Positions 24,512-33,458 of a stretch of DNA of 64,000 nt are shown piece by piece; the first letter of the stretch is position 1; each line of letters begins with the position of its first letter. The position numbers and the translations under genes are program-made. The stretch is from CAYNQK01 sp964470375 (lineage in GTDB: Bacteria; Spirochaetota; Spirochaetia; Treponematales; JBGSOB01), in NCBI GenBank assembly GCA_964470375.1, contig CAYYCP010000004.1, positions 1 through 64,000 on the forward strand. Direction: 5' to 3'. The notes below the pieces were generated by a model, which was not told the origin of the DNA, ran no database searches, and saw only the letters and a list, made by a program, of their open reading frames with translations.

Positions 24512-25648
24512 ATGCAGCTAGAAGATCTAGGTTGGAACGATTCATGGGAAGATAAAGCCCGCGCCTTAGCCGGACTGGACAATGGACTCATACCCGCTCG
24601 GGTGAGCGGCGTAGAGCGCAGCCTCATAGATACGGAATCGGAACGCGGCTCTCTCACGTCCCGCCTGACTGGGAAGCTCCTCAGGGAGTCAAAGGAGGGC
24701 GGCTCGCCCGTGACGGTTGGAGATTGGGTGCTCCTCCGGGAGGGCGCCGGGAGCGGGCCGGCCGCGGTCCAGGCCATCCTGCCGCGCAAAACCGTTTTGG
24801 AGCGCAAGCGCGCCATATCTGGCGGGCGGCGCATACGGAAGGGGGAGCTTGTCGGCGGCCGGACTCAGGCCCAGGCAGTGGCGGCCAATATCGATTTGGC
24901 CTTCCTTGTGGCTCCGTTGAGGGAGGAGGCCGGGCCGGGCGAGGGTTTCTCGCGCATCGAACGCTCCATGACCCTCTGCGCGGCGGGTGGAATCCAGGCC
25001 GCAATCGTCTATAACAAGGCCGATCTAGTCGATCCGGACGGACTGCCCCTCATCCTCGAATGCGCCCGCTCCCTCTGCCCGAATGTCCTGGCCGTATCGG
25101 CAAAACAGGGTACAGGGATTGGAGAATTGCGCTCCATGATGGGAGAAGGGCGGGGCAGGTCAGCCGTCTTTTTCGGCCCCTCGGGAGCCGGGAAGTCCAG
25201 TCTCATCAACGCCCTCATGGCCGACGACCAGGGGAGGCTGCCTGAAGGATTCCGGGCCATCGACACCGGGCCCCTCAGCCAGGCCACCGGCAAGGGCCTC
25301 CATACCACCACCTCGCGGGGACTCTATCTCCTGCCTTCGGGCGGGATCGTCATCGACAGCCCCGGCATGCGCGAATTGGCCTTGTGGGCCGGGCAGGAGG
25401 ACTTGGACGAAGCCTTCGCCGACATCGCAGCCCTGGCGGCGGAGTGTCGCTTCTCTGATTGCCGGCACAGAACCGAGCCTGGTTGCCGGGTTCGTGCGGC
25501 CCTGGAATCGGGAGAGCTGGAGGAGAGGCGCTTCGAAAACTGGAGAAGGATGCACGGAGAAGTGGAGAGGCTGGATATGCGGAAAATCGCTCTTTATACG
25601 AAGGCTGTGAGTAAGGCAAAACGCTACTTCGATGCGGATCACCGTTGA
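24512..25648 (+). CDS. rsgA: Ribosome small subunit-dependent GTPase A
   Basis: A 378-aa circularly permuted GTPase acting late in 30S maturation. OB-fold N-terminus with TVGDWVLL, then GTPase motifs in permuted order: YNKADLVD (G4), VSAKQGTG (G5), GPSGAGKSSLINAL (G1), HTTTSR (G2) and DSPGMREL (G3). The C-terminal zinc finger is CRFSDCRHRTEPGC. ATG 24512 is favoured because GAGG lies 10 nt upstream; GTG 24503 is an in-frame alternative. Its 5' region carries a promoter, a short peptide gene and alternative hairpins. Single gene followed by hairpins at 25659-25719. Confidence 0.94.
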   Translation: MQLEDLGWNDSWEDKARALAGLDNGLIPARVSGVERSLIDTESERGSLTSRLTGKLLRESKEGGSPVTVGDWVLLREGAGSGPAAVQAILPRKTVLERKRAISGGRRIRKGELVGGRTQAQAVAANIDLAFLVAPLREEAGPGEGFSRIERSMTLCAAGGIQAAIVYNKADLVDPDGLPLILECARSLCPNVLAVSAKQGTGIGELRSMMGEGRGRSAVFFGPSGAGKSSLINALMADDQGRLPEGFRAIDTGPLSQATGKGLHTTTSRGLYLLPSGGIVIDSPGMRELALWAGQEDLDEAFADIAALAAECRFSDCRHRTEPGCRVRAALESGELEERRFENWRRMHGEVERLDMRKIALYTKAVSKAKRYFDADHR

Positions 25649-25658
25649 GGGTATAGAG

Positions 25659-25691
25659 CCCCGCCGGCAGAAAATAACGCTGCCGGCGGGG
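25659..25691. terminator. Strong hairpin between convergent rsgA and barrel gene
   Basis: CCCCGCCGGCAG (25659-25670) pairs perfectly with CTGCCGGCGGGG (25680-25691), loop AAAATAACG. A second small stem (25701-25706 with 25714-25719) follows. No T-run, but the stability and position fit a transcription stop. Confidence 0.6.
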
Positions 25692-25724
25692 GACGGGTAC
25701 GGCCGGTGATGCGCCGGCCGGAAC

Positions 25725-26351
25725 TCACCTTTTCAGCTTGACGCCGATAGCGGGAGTGAAGCTCAGGTTGCTCTCGTAGTTATCTGGATAATCTCCCAGG
25801 AGGATCATGCCGTAGATAACACGGCATGCCGCATAGGCTTCAACGTTCGTGGAGACGGGGAGGCCAAAGGAGACGGAGAGGCCAGGTCCCAGGCTGAGGA
25901 GGTTGTCGGTCTGATCGGAATTCTCAAGGCTGGTGGAGATGAAGGTGAGCCCGAAGCCTCCGGCCAGGGATAGATCAAAGCTGCCGGCTATAGGGAAAAA
26001 GGCCCCCAGCCCCAGGAGGGCCTCACCGAAGAGCCGGGTGTCGAGGGTGGACATATCTGTGCTGGTCTCGTTCAAATAACTGATCTCGTCGGCTACAGTC
26101 CGGGTTTTGATGCCGGTCAGGAGGCCGATTGCTCCGCCGCCGTAGAAACCCAGCTTCTGCCCGATGTATACATCGGCATTGAAACCCAGGCCCGAATGAG
26201 CTATGGTGGATTCGTAGTCGATGGTCAGCAGATCCCAGGATCTGTAGACGTTGTCAAGGCCGAAGGCAAAGCCGAATCCGTACAACTCCGCGGCTGTAGC
26301 CGATCCGGCCATGGCGAGTAGGACGATGCAGACTAGTAGAATCTTCTTCAC
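25725..26351 (-). CDS. Small outer-membrane-type beta-barrel protein
   Basis: A 208-aa protein. GTG 26351 is preferred over ATG 26363 because the ATG overlaps the GGAGG site that serves the GTG. Signal peptide VKKILLVCIVLLAMAGSATA. The mature protein has alternating strands and glycine-rich turns (LYGFGFAFGLDN; FYGGGAIGLLTGI; LSLAGGFGLTF) and ends FTPAIGVKLKR; porin-like barrel family. Single gene with its own promoter. The ligand is unknown. Confidence 0.78.
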   Translation of the reverse strand: MKKILLVCIVLLAMAGSATAAELYGFGFAFGLDNVYRSWDLLTIDYESTIAHSGLGFNADVYIGQKLGFYGGGAIGLLTGIKTRTVADEISYLNETSTDMSTLDTRLFGEALLGLGAFFPIAGSFDLSLAGGFGLTFISTSLENSDQTDNLLSLGPGLSVSFGLPVSTNVEAYAACRVIYGMILLGDYPDNYESNLSFTPAIGVKLKR

Positions 26352-26374
26352 AGGTTCCTCCATTCCCTTAGTAG

Positions 26375-26403
26375 AGAATATCCCGCGGAAGGCCGTCTAT
26401 CAA
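26375..26403 (-). promoter_or_regulatory. Promoter of the small barrel gene
   Basis: On the minus strand TTGATA (26403-26398), 17-nt spacer, TATTCT (26380-26375). A start near 26368 leaves a ~17-nt leader with GGAGG. Confidence 0.75.
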
Positions 26404-26469
26404 GCGCAATTGACGGCGCGCCCTTTGCATACAGGGAGTGCGCCGAGAGCGTCGGACGGGGACAATAAG

Positions 26470-26505
26470 GCTGATGACAAAGGCGGAAGCGCCTTTGTCA
26501 TCAGC
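26470..26505. terminator. 16-bp perfect stem downstream of the fatty-acid operon
   Basis: GCTGATGACAAAGGCG (26470-26485) and CGCCTTTGTCATCAGC (26490-26505) with a GAAG loop. It lies ~95 nt after the acpP stop and ~65 nt before the barrel promoter. Probably ends the acc/fab operon transcript, though only a broken T-run follows. Confidence 0.6.
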
Positions 26506-26597
26506 TTCATACTATCTGCGATGGCGCAGAAAACCGCTGGGTTTTCGAGGAACCGCGTCGCGGGCCGCTGGTGAATATCGGGTATGTCAGTAGCCGG

Positions 26598-26828
26598 CTA
26601 GGCCTTGTTCTTCTCGATGAAGCTCACCAGATCGCCCACCGTAGACAGGTTGGCTATCTCGGTATCAGGGATTTTGACCCCGAACTCGGTCTCGATCTCG
26701 TAGATCATCTCATACATGTCCAGGGAATCCAGGCCCAGATCTACGAGGGCCTTGTCAGCGGTCACCTGGGCCGGATCGGCGTCCAGCTTGTTCTTGAAAA
26801 TAGTCTTGATCTTCTCGATGGTGTCCAT
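26598..26828 (-). CDS. acpP: Acyl carrier protein
   Basis: A 76-aa acidic protein with the phosphopantetheine site GLDSLDMYEM (Ser near residue 36). It carries growing acyl chains in type II fatty-acid synthesis. Start MDTIEKIKTI with AAGGAGAG upstream. Last gene of the operon, separated from accA by 113 nt that contain two small GC-rich stems and no convincing promoter; the gap may modulate the high ACP level usually needed. Confidence 0.95.
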   Translation of the reverse strand: MDTIEKIKTIFKNKLDADPAQVTADKALVDLGLDSLDMYEMIYEIETEFGVKIPDTEIANLSTVGDLVSFIEKNKA

Positions 26829-26941
26829 TGTCTCTCCTTCGCGTCCCGACGCGCGTAGCGCGTGGGGGATATGCTCATATAGCCGGGATCCAGGCCCGGC
26901 CCTTCGATGCCGCAGTCGTGCGCCCTAAGCCGGGCAGCCTA

Positions 26942-27877
26942 TCATGCGCGCTGGCCCTCCTCGTAATGGCCTATGGCGCGGATCTTTTGGTTTCGGAAGC
27001 GCACCAGGGCCGGGGCACTGTACTTGCCGAGGCTCTCGATTTCCTCGAGAATGACCGCCTTCATGCGCTCGGCTACGAAGGCCGGGTCTTTATGGGCCCC
27101 GCCCTCGGGTTCGGGGATTATGCCGTTGACGATCTTGAAGGCCAGGAGGTCCTGGCTGGTGATTTTCATGATGTCGGCGGATTCTCGGGCCCGGGCCTTA
27201 GAGGCGTCGCGGAGGAGGATGGAAGCGAAGCCCTCAGGTGAAATGACCGAGTAGATGGCGTTCTCGAGCATATAGATTTTATCTCCCACGCCTATACCCA
27301 AGGCGCCCCCGGAGCCGCCCTCGCCGATAACGAAGCAGATGATGGGCACGGCCAGACGCGAGAACTCCCTCAAATTTCGGGCGATAGCCTCACCTATTCC
27401 GCGCTCCTCGGCCCCGATGCCGGGATAGGCGCCGGAGGTGTCGATGAAGGTGATGATGGGGCGGCCGAAACGTTCGGCGTCCTTGGCTAAACGCAAGGCC
27501 TTGCGGTAGCCTTCGGGATTGGCCATGCCGTAGTTGCAGCGGATATTCTCCTTGAGGTTCTTGCCTTTACGGTGGCCCATGAAGGTCACGAACAGTGAGC
27601 CCATGCGGGCAATCCCGCCCATGATGGCCGGATCGTCGCCGTAGCAGCGGTCTCCGCACAATTCCATGTACTCGTCGAATATTAGGGCGGCGTAGTCCTG
27701 GACACCCGGACGGGCCGGGTTGCGCGCCAACTCCACCCGCTTCCAGGCCGAGCCCGCGCTTTTTTCCACCTCAAGCCGACGTTCTATTTCGGTGATCGCG
27801 TCTGAAAGATCCATGGAGCTGGAACGGGCCAATTCCTTTAGCTCGGAGAGCTTCTGCTCGAGTTCGTTGAGGGACAT
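26942..27877 (-). CDS. accA: Acetyl-CoA carboxylase carboxyltransferase, alpha subunit
   Basis: A 311-aa alpha subunit of the carboxyltransferase, which moves the carboxyl group from biotin to acetyl-CoA. Family landmarks: N-terminal coiled helix (ELEQKLSELKELA), ELCGDRCYGDDPAIMGG, GHRKGKNLKENI, NFGM-like NYGMANPEGYRKALR, FIDTSGAYPGIGAEERG and IGEGGSGGALGI. The ATG overlaps the accD stop (TGATG), so subunits are coupled for equimolar synthesis. Confidence 0.95.
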   Translation of the reverse strand: MSLNELEQKLSELKELARSSSMDLSDAITEIERRLEVEKSAGSAWKRVELARNPARPGVQDYAALIFDEYMELCGDRCYGDDPAIMGGIARMGSLFVTFMGHRKGKNLKENIRCNYGMANPEGYRKALRLAKDAERFGRPIITFIDTSGAYPGIGAEERGIGEAIARNLREFSRLAVPIICFVIGEGGSGGALGIGVGDKIYMLENAIYSVISPEGFASILLRDASKARARESADIMKITSQDLLAFKIVNGIIPEPEGGAHKDPAFVAERMKAVILEEIESLGKYSAPALVRFRNQKIRAIGHYEEGQRA

Positions 27878-28671
27878 CAGGTCCTCCCCTTGTGGGCGTC
27901 GATCAAGAAGGCCAGGGTAGCCCGCTGCCTATCGCGCGGTACGATGGCGTCCACGAAGCCGTGATTGAGCTGGAATTCAGAGCGACGGAATCCCTCCGGC
28001 AGCTTCTGCTTGATGGTGCCCTCTATGACTCTGTCTCCGGCGAAGCCGATAAGGGCACCCGGCTCTGCCAGGGCCACCGTGCCCAGCATGGCGAAGCTGG
28101 CGGTCACCCCGCCGGTGGTAGGATCGCATAGGACCAGGATCAGGGGCTGCTTGGCGTCTTCCAGCTCAGCGGCGGCCGATGCCGTTTTGGCCATCTGCAT
28201 CAGGGAGAAGATGCCCTCCTGCATGCGGGCCCCGCCCGAAGTGCTGAAGATGATCACCGGCAGGGATTCAGCTGCGGCCCGCAGCATGGCCCGGGTTATC
28301 TTTTCGCCCACTACAGAGCCCATGGACCCGCCCATGAAGCGGAAGGACATCAGGGCAAGGATGCACTCGCGGCCCTCGATGCGCGCCCGCCCGGTCACCA
28401 CGGCCTCCTTCTCGCTGGCCTTGGCCTGGGCTTCCGTCAGCTTCTCGGCGTACCCGGCCATGTCGATGGGATTGAGCGATACCATAGAATCGTCGAACTC
28501 GCTGAAGCTGCCCTGGTCTACCATCCAGGTGAGGCGCTCGCGCGGCTCGATACGGGCATGATGGCCGCAGGCCGGGCAGACGGAATAGGATAGGAGGCGG
28601 GCCGCTTCGGGATTGCCCGGATCAAATTCGGACTTCCCGCAGGAGGGGCAGGAGAATTGCTTTTCAGCCAT
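27877..28671 (-). CDS. accD: Acetyl-CoA carboxylase carboxyltransferase, beta subunit
   Basis: A 264-aa beta subunit with an N-terminal four-cysteine zinc ribbon (CPSCGKSEF near residue 8 and CPACGHHA near residue 33) and the carboxyltransferase core with FMGGSMGSVVGEKI, SGGARMQEGIFSL and DPTTGGVTASFAMLG. Overlaps accC by 8 nt and accA by 1 nt. Confidence 0.95.
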   Translation of the reverse strand: MAEKQFSCPSCGKSEFDPGNPEAARLLSYSVCPACGHHARIEPRERLTWMVDQGSFSEFDDSMVSLNPIDMAGYAEKLTEAQAKASEKEAVVTGRARIEGRECILALMSFRFMGGSMGSVVGEKITRAMLRAAAESLPVIIFSTSGGARMQEGIFSLMQMAKTASAAAELEDAKQPLILVLCDPTTGGVTASFAMLGTVALAEPGALIGFAGDRVIEGTIKQKLPEGFRRSEFQLNHGFVDAIVPRDRQRATLAFLIDAHKGRT

Positions 28672-30043
28672 TCGGTAGCTCCTTGGCCAGGGTCTCGTAG
28701 AGCCCCGTGCCGAATTCGCCCGAGGCGAATTGACGTGAATTGAGTATGGCCAACTGGGCGGCCGTGTTCACCTTGATGCCCTCGATGCGCAACTCACTCA
28801 GGGCCCGGCGCATGCGCCTAAGGCCTTCCTCGCGGCTGCGGGCATGGACGATGACCTTGGCCACCAGAGAGTCGTAGTGGGGCGGGACGGTACAACCGGG
28901 GTAGAGGAAGCTGTCGGTGCGCACCTCAGGGCCACCCGGCGGGACGAAGGTGCTCACCTTGCCGGGGCTCAGGGCATTGATGCGGCATTCCAGGGCGTAG
29001 CCGCCGGGGATAGTGGTGCCCAGACCGCCCCGCGCGGCCAACCCCACCAGGTCTCCCGTGGGGCATTCCATGCGCTGGGCCATGGCCACCAGGATCTGCT
29101 GGCGGATCAGGTCATAGCCCGAGATCATCTCGGTGACCGGGTGTTCCACCTGTATGCGGGCGTTCACCTCCATGAAGAAGTACTCGCCCTTGAGCACCAG
29201 GAACTCGATAGTGCCGGCCCCGGCGTAACCAAGGTCGCGGAAGAGGCGCTCGGCGTCACGGGCCATGGCCGCGTGCATCTCCTCGCTCACGCCCGGCGAG
29301 GGGCTCTCCTCCAGGAGCTTTTGATGGTTGCGCTGGACGGAGCAGTCGCGCTCGCCCAGGACGCACACGTTGCCCATGCCGTCGGCCATGATCTGAAGCT
29401 CCACATGGCGCGGATTTTCCAGGTAACGCTCCAGGTAGACTGTTCCGTCCGAGAAGGCCTTGAGGGCCTCGCTGGAGGCCAGAGCCATGCTCTTCTCAAG
29501 CTCCTCTTCGGACCTGACGATGCGCATGCCCTTACCCCCGCCGCCGGAGGCGGCCTTGATGATGAGGGGCAAGCCGATGCGACGGGCCTCGGCCGCGGCC
29601 GACGGCCCGGGTTCCACAGCCCCGGCCGAGCCGGGTATGAGGGGAAGGCCGGCCGCGGCGGCTGACTTCTTGGCCTTGACCTTGTCGCCCAAGAGGTCGA
29701 TCACCTCGGGCTTGGCGCCGATGAAAACGATGCCGGCCTCGCGCACCTCGCGGGCGAAGGAGGCGTTCTCGGAAAGGAAGCCCACGCCCGGGTGGAGGGC
29801 GTCACAGCCCGAATGCACGGCGGCCGTGATGAGGGCCGAGCGGTTCAGGTAGGAGTCCTTGGCCGGGGGCGGGCCTATGCACACGGCCGCGTCTGCCATG
29901 CGGACGTGCAGGGCTTCCGCGTCGGCGGTGGAGTAGACCGCCACCGAGCGGATGCCCATTTCCTTGAGGGTCCGGATGATCCGGACGGCTATCTCGCCGC
30001 GGTTGGCTACCAGAACGCCGCCCTTCATGGCCTGGGATCTCAT
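28664..30043 (-). CDS. accC: Biotin carboxylase subunit of acetyl-CoA carboxylase
   Basis: A 459-aa ATP-grasp enzyme that carboxylates biotin on AccB. VLVANRGEIAVRIIRT opens the N-terminal domain; LIIKAASGGGGKGMR is the glycine-rich ATP loop; ERDCSVQRNHQKLLEE, the metal-binding EFLVLKGEYFFMEVNARIQ and HPVTEMI complete the active site. ATG 30043 overlaps the accB stop (ATGA); ATG 30028 (MKGGVLVANRG) is an alternative start closer to where similarity begins. Confidence 0.95.
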   Translation of the reverse strand: MRSQAMKGGVLVANRGEIAVRIIRTLKEMGIRSVAVYSTADAEALHVRMADAAVCIGPPPAKDSYLNRSALITAAVHSGCDALHPGVGFLSENASFAREVREAGIVFIGAKPEVIDLLGDKVKAKKSAAAAGLPLIPGSAGAVEPGPSAAAEARRIGLPLIIKAASGGGGKGMRIVRSEEELEKSMALASSEALKAFSDGTVYLERYLENPRHVELQIMADGMGNVCVLGERDCSVQRNHQKLLEESPSPGVSEEMHAAMARDAERLFRDLGYAGAGTIEFLVLKGEYFFMEVNARIQVEHPVTEMISGYDLIRQQILVAMAQRMECPTGDLVGLAARGGLGTTIPGGYALECRINALSPGKVSTFVPPGGPEVRTDSFLYPGCTVPPHYDSLVAKVIVHARSREEGLRRMRRALSELRIEGIKVNTAAQLAILNSRQFASGEFGTGLYETLAKELPNG

Positions 30044-30519
30044 ACCCGGCGAACCTCGAAGAGCGCTTGGCCGTACTCGACCATGGAGCCGTTCTCGGGC
30101 AGGACCCGCAGGATTTCCATGTCGAACTCCGCGGTCAGCTCGTTCATGACCTTCATGGCCTCAAGGATGCACAGGGTCTGGCCGGCCTTGACCCGTTTTC
30201 CCGGCTCAACGAAGGGCGGGGAATCCGGCCCCGGAGAGCGGTAGAAGGTTGCCACGATGGGGCTGGTGACGAGCTCGCAGCCCTGGCCGGCGGCCTGTGG
30301 AGCGGCATGGGGAAGGGCCAGGGCCTCTCCCGTGCGGGCAGCCTCGGGGCGGGCTGCTTCGGGGGACGGCGGGGCATAGGGCGGAGGCGGGGGCAGGGGA
30401 CCCTCCTGGCGCGGATAGCGCCTGAGGGTCAGGCGGGTATCGGCCAGGTTGAGCTCCAGGTCGGCCAGGCCGGAGGCGGCGAAGGCGCTTATCAGGTCCA
30501 GAATCTGCTTTTCTGTCAT
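30040..30519 (-). CDS. accB: Biotin carboxyl carrier protein
   Basis: A 159-aa carrier. The N-terminal helix (ILDLISAFAASGLADLEL) leads to a Pro/Ala-rich linker (~45-80) and a lipoyl/biotinyl domain with the biotinylation site EAMKVMNE (Lys in the last 40 residues). GAGGTGAGCC precedes ATG 30519. Located between fabV and accC. Confidence 0.94.
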   Translation of the reverse strand: MTEKQILDLISAFAASGLADLELNLADTRLTLRRYPRQEGPLPPPPPYAPPSPEAARPEAARTGEALALPHAAPQAAGQGCELVTSPIVATFYRSPGPDSPPFVEPGKRVKAGQTLCILEAMKVMNELTAEFDMEILRVLPENGSMVEYGQALFEVRRV

Positions 30520-30527
30520 GGCTCACC

Positions 30528-31745
30528 TCACTCGTAGGATACCGGCGCCGAATAATCGACGCCCGCCAGCCCGAATCCGTTGGCCTCCAGGAAGTCCGCT
30601 CGGAAGCCCTCGAAATCCGCTACATCGGCGAGATTGTCTTGGGTCGCGACGGACATGATCCTCTGCACCTCGGCCTGGACGAGGGGATCAAGCTCCCGAT
30701 CGTCTATGCGCACCCGGCCGGCATCGTCCAGGCTGAGGGGATCGCCGGAATAGAGGAAATCGCGGAAGAGGCGGTCTATCTGCTGGATGCAGCCCTCGTG
30801 GCTGCCCCTTGCCTTCATGGCCTTGTAGAGGGCCATGACGTAGAGGGGGATGGAGGGGATGACCACGCTGGCACGGGTGACCAAGGCCTTATTGACGGAC
30901 ACCAGGGCACGAAGACCGAGGGATGCGTAGCGCGTGCGCAGGGCGGTTGCGCTGGCCTCCAGGTCCTCCTTGGCACGCCCCAGGGTGCCCGAGCGGTAGA
31001 TGGGGTAGGAAAGGGCCGGACCAACGTAGGAGTAGGCTACCGTGGTGGCGCCCTCCGCCAGAACCCCTGCCTGGGCCAGGGCATCTATCCAGAGGATCCA
31101 GTCTTCGCCGCCCATGACCTTCACGCAGCCCTGGATTTCATCCTCGGTGGCGGGCTGGATCTCCACTTCGGAGATGGCGCCGCTCTTCACATCAACAAGG
31201 CGTCCCGCGTAGGGCGCCCCGATGGGCTTGATGGAGGACTGCCAAACCCGTCCTGAGGGATCTTTGCGGACGGGACTGGCCAAGGAGTACACCACCATGT
31301 CCACTGAGCCTAGGTTCGCGTGGATCGCCTGAATGACCTCGCGCTTGGTCTCCTCGGAATAGGCGTCGGCGTTGAAGGTGGCTGAGAAGAGACCGGCTTC
31401 CGCGGCCAGTCGGTCGAATTCGCGGTTGTTGTAGAAGCCCGGTGTGCCGGACTTGGCCGGAGCGCCCGGGCGCTCGAGGGAGACCCCAAGGGTGGCGGCC
31501 CGGCAGTTGAAAGCGGAGACGATGCGCGATGCCAACCCGTAGCCGGTGGAGCAGCCAAGGACGAGGACGCGGGTGGGACCGCCCTGAATGCGCGGACGAT
31601 CCGAGACCCATGCCGCCTGGGCGCGCACAGAGGCGGCGCAGCCGGCCGGATGGGCGTTCAGGCAGACATTATTGCTGATCATCGGCTCCGAGGGGGAGAG
31701 GACCCGGGCCGGAATGCGCGAACAGGCACCTGAGGAATTCGTCAC
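30528..31745 (-). CDS. fabV: Enoyl-ACP reductase FabV (trans-2-enoyl reductase family)
   Basis: A 405-aa NADH-dependent enoyl reductase of the FabV/Ter family, the last reduction of each elongation cycle. NNVCLNAHPAGC is the family N-terminus; LVLGCSTGYGLASRI is the dinucleotide loop; VYSLASPVR and KVMGGEDWILWI are family signatures; the catalytic Tyr-x8-Lys is Y-RSGTLGRA-K. GTG 31745 is chosen over ATG 31682: it has GGGGGGAG 4 nt upstream, overlaps the fabZ stop (GTGA), and keeps SEPM aligned with the N-terminus of T. denticola Ter as I recall it. No FabI or FabK is nearby, so this is probably the operon's enoyl reductase. Confidence 0.93.
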   Translation of the reverse strand: MTNSSGACSRIPARVLSPSEPMISNNVCLNAHPAGCAASVRAQAAWVSDRPRIQGGPTRVLVLGCSTGYGLASRIVSAFNCRAATLGVSLERPGAPAKSGTPGFYNNREFDRLAAEAGLFSATFNADAYSEETKREVIQAIHANLGSVDMVVYSLASPVRKDPSGRVWQSSIKPIGAPYAGRLVDVKSGAISEVEIQPATEDEIQGCVKVMGGEDWILWIDALAQAGVLAEGATTVAYSYVGPALSYPIYRSGTLGRAKEDLEASATALRTRYASLGLRALVSVNKALVTRASVVIPSIPLYVMALYKAMKARGSHEGCIQQIDRLFRDFLYSGDPLSLDDAGRVRIDDRELDPLVQAEVQRIMSVATQDNLADVADFEGFRADFLEANGFGLAGVDYSAPVSYE

Positions 31746-32197
31746 TGGGCTCCCCCCTGATTGCCCGCTCCAATGGTTCCCACATCTTGGGCGATTATCA
31801 TCCACTCGGCTTCGGCGGCGACCTCGCCGCCCACCAGGGCCTGGCCGGATTGCTTGACCATGCGAGGCGATACACGCAGATTCTTGATTTCCAGGCGGAC
31901 CTCGTCGTTGGGACGGACCTGGCGGCGGAATTTCACCTTATCCACGCTGGCGAAGAAGAACAGGGTACCGTCCTTGAAGCTGCCCATCTGGGACAGCCCG
32001 GCCCCGCCTGCCTGGGCCATGGTCTCAACCAGGATGACCCCCGGCACCACCGGGTAGCCTGGGAAGTGGCCCTTGAAGAAAAACTCCGCATCGGTATACC
32101 TGCGATACGCCACGATGCCATCGGCGTCGGCCTTCTCAAGGCGGTCAATGAAGAGGAAGGGTTCGCGGTGGGGAATGAGGTCTTTGGGATCCTTCAT
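31742..32197 (-). CDS. fabZ: 3-hydroxyacyl-ACP dehydratase
   Basis: A 151-aa hot-dog-fold dehydratase. IPHREPFLFIDR, the active-site His in GHFPGYPVVPG and the following ILVETMAQAGG (Glu) are diagnostic. Converts 3-hydroxyacyl-ACP to trans-2-enoyl-ACP for FabV. ATG overlaps the fabF stop (ATGA) and its stop overlaps the fabV GTG. Confidence 0.95.
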   Translation of the reverse strand: MKDPKDLIPHREPFLFIDRLEKADADGIVAYRRYTDAEFFFKGHFPGYPVVPGVILVETMAQAGGAGLSQMGSFKDGTLFFFASVDKVKFRRQVRPNDEVRLEIKNLRVSPRMVKQSGQALVGGEVAAEAEWMIIAQDVGTIGAGNQGGAQ

Positions 32198-33438
32198 TCG
32201 GTGTACCTCCTGAAGGCGACCACGCCGTTGTGGCCGCCGAAGCCCAGGGTGCTGGAGAGGACAGCGTCTATCCTACCCGGCGCTCCCTGGTTGGGGATAT
32301 AGTCCAGATCGCACTCGGGATCCGGCTCCTCCTGGTTGATGGTGGGCGGGAAGAAACCCTCGCGCATGGCCATCACCGATATGATGGCCTCGATGGCCCC
32401 CGTGCCGCCGATGCAGTGTCCGGTCATGCTCTTGGTGGAGGAGACGCGCAGGGATCTGACATGCTCGCCGAAGGCCGCCTTGAGGGCCTTGGTTTCGGTG
32501 GGGTCGTTGATAGGCGTGGAGGTGCCGTGGGCGTTGTAATACTGGACGTCCTGGGGACGCAAGCCGGCGTCATCCAGGCACAGCTTAATGGCCAGGGCTC
32601 CGCCCGTGCCGTCGGGATCGGGGCTGGTGATGTGGTAGGCGTCGCAAGAGGCTCCGTAGCCGGCGAATTCGGCGAGGATGGTAGCTCCACGAGAGCGCGC
32701 GTGGCTTTCGCGCTCAAGAACCATCACCCCGGCGCCCTCGCCCAGGACGAAGCCGTCGCGCTTCTTATCGAAGGGGCGGGAGGCCCGCTCGGGCTCATCG
32801 TTAAAGGCGGTGGAAAGGGTTTTCAGCATCTCGAAGCCCCCCAGGGTGAAGGGCGTCAGGGCCGCCTCTGTGCCCCCGGCTATGCAGACATCCACCCGCC
32901 CGGAGCGGATCAGGTCAAGGGCGGCCCCTAGGCCGTCGGTGCCGGATGAACATGCCGTCACGGAGGTCAGGGCCGGTCCGTGGATGCCATACTGCATGGC
33001 TATATTCCCGGCTGCCTCATTGGAGATGAGGAGGGGTATGGTCAGGGGCAGCATGCGCGTCCAGCCCTGGAGATAGTACTTGCCATAAGAGGCGTGCAGG
33101 ACTTCGAAGCCTCCGATGCCCGTACCGATGTAGACACCGGTGCGAATCGGGTCCAGGCCGCCTTCCTTGAGCCCGGCCTGGGCCATGGCCTGGGCGGCCG
33201 CGGCCACCGCGTACTGGGTGAACAAGGCCATCTTGCGGGCGTCCTTGGCCTCCATCCAGTTCTTGGGATCGAAGTCCTTCACCTCCGCGGCGATCTTCAC
33301 CTCATGCTCCGAGGCGTCGAAGCGCGTGATGCGCGTCACCCCGGAGCGACCGTTCTTGATGCTCTCCCAGAGCGTGGCGACGTCATTGCCGCAGGGGCTG
33401 ATGGCCCCCATCCCGGTGACGACGACCTTGTCCTTCAT
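32194..33438 (-). CDS. fabF: 3-oxoacyl-ACP synthase II
   Basis: A 414-aa elongating ketosynthase. ATG 33438 (MKDKVVVTGMG) follows GAGGAGG; nine earlier in-frame codons are excluded. Active-site Cys in VTACSSGTDG, His in NAHGTSTP, and His in MTGHCIGGTG (normally GHxxGAAG, here GGTG). FDKKRDGFVLGEGAGVMVLE is the conserved core. Confidence 0.95.
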   Translation of the reverse strand: MKDKVVVTGMGAISPCGNDVATLWESIKNGRSGVTRITRFDASEHEVKIAAEVKDFDPKNWMEAKDARKMALFTQYAVAAAAQAMAQAGLKEGGLDPIRTGVYIGTGIGGFEVLHASYGKYYLQGWTRMLPLTIPLLISNEAAGNIAMQYGIHGPALTSVTACSSGTDGLGAALDLIRSGRVDVCIAGGTEAALTPFTLGGFEMLKTLSTAFNDEPERASRPFDKKRDGFVLGEGAGVMVLERESHARSRGATILAEFAGYGASCDAYHITSPDPDGTGGALAIKLCLDDAGLRPQDVQYYNAHGTSTPINDPTETKALKAAFGEHVRSLRVSSTKSMTGHCIGGTGAIEAIISVMAMREGFFPPTINQEEPDPECDLDYIPNQGAPGRIDAVLSSTLGFGGHNGVVAFRRYTE

Positions 33439-33458
33439 GGAATCCTCCTCAGTCTTTC

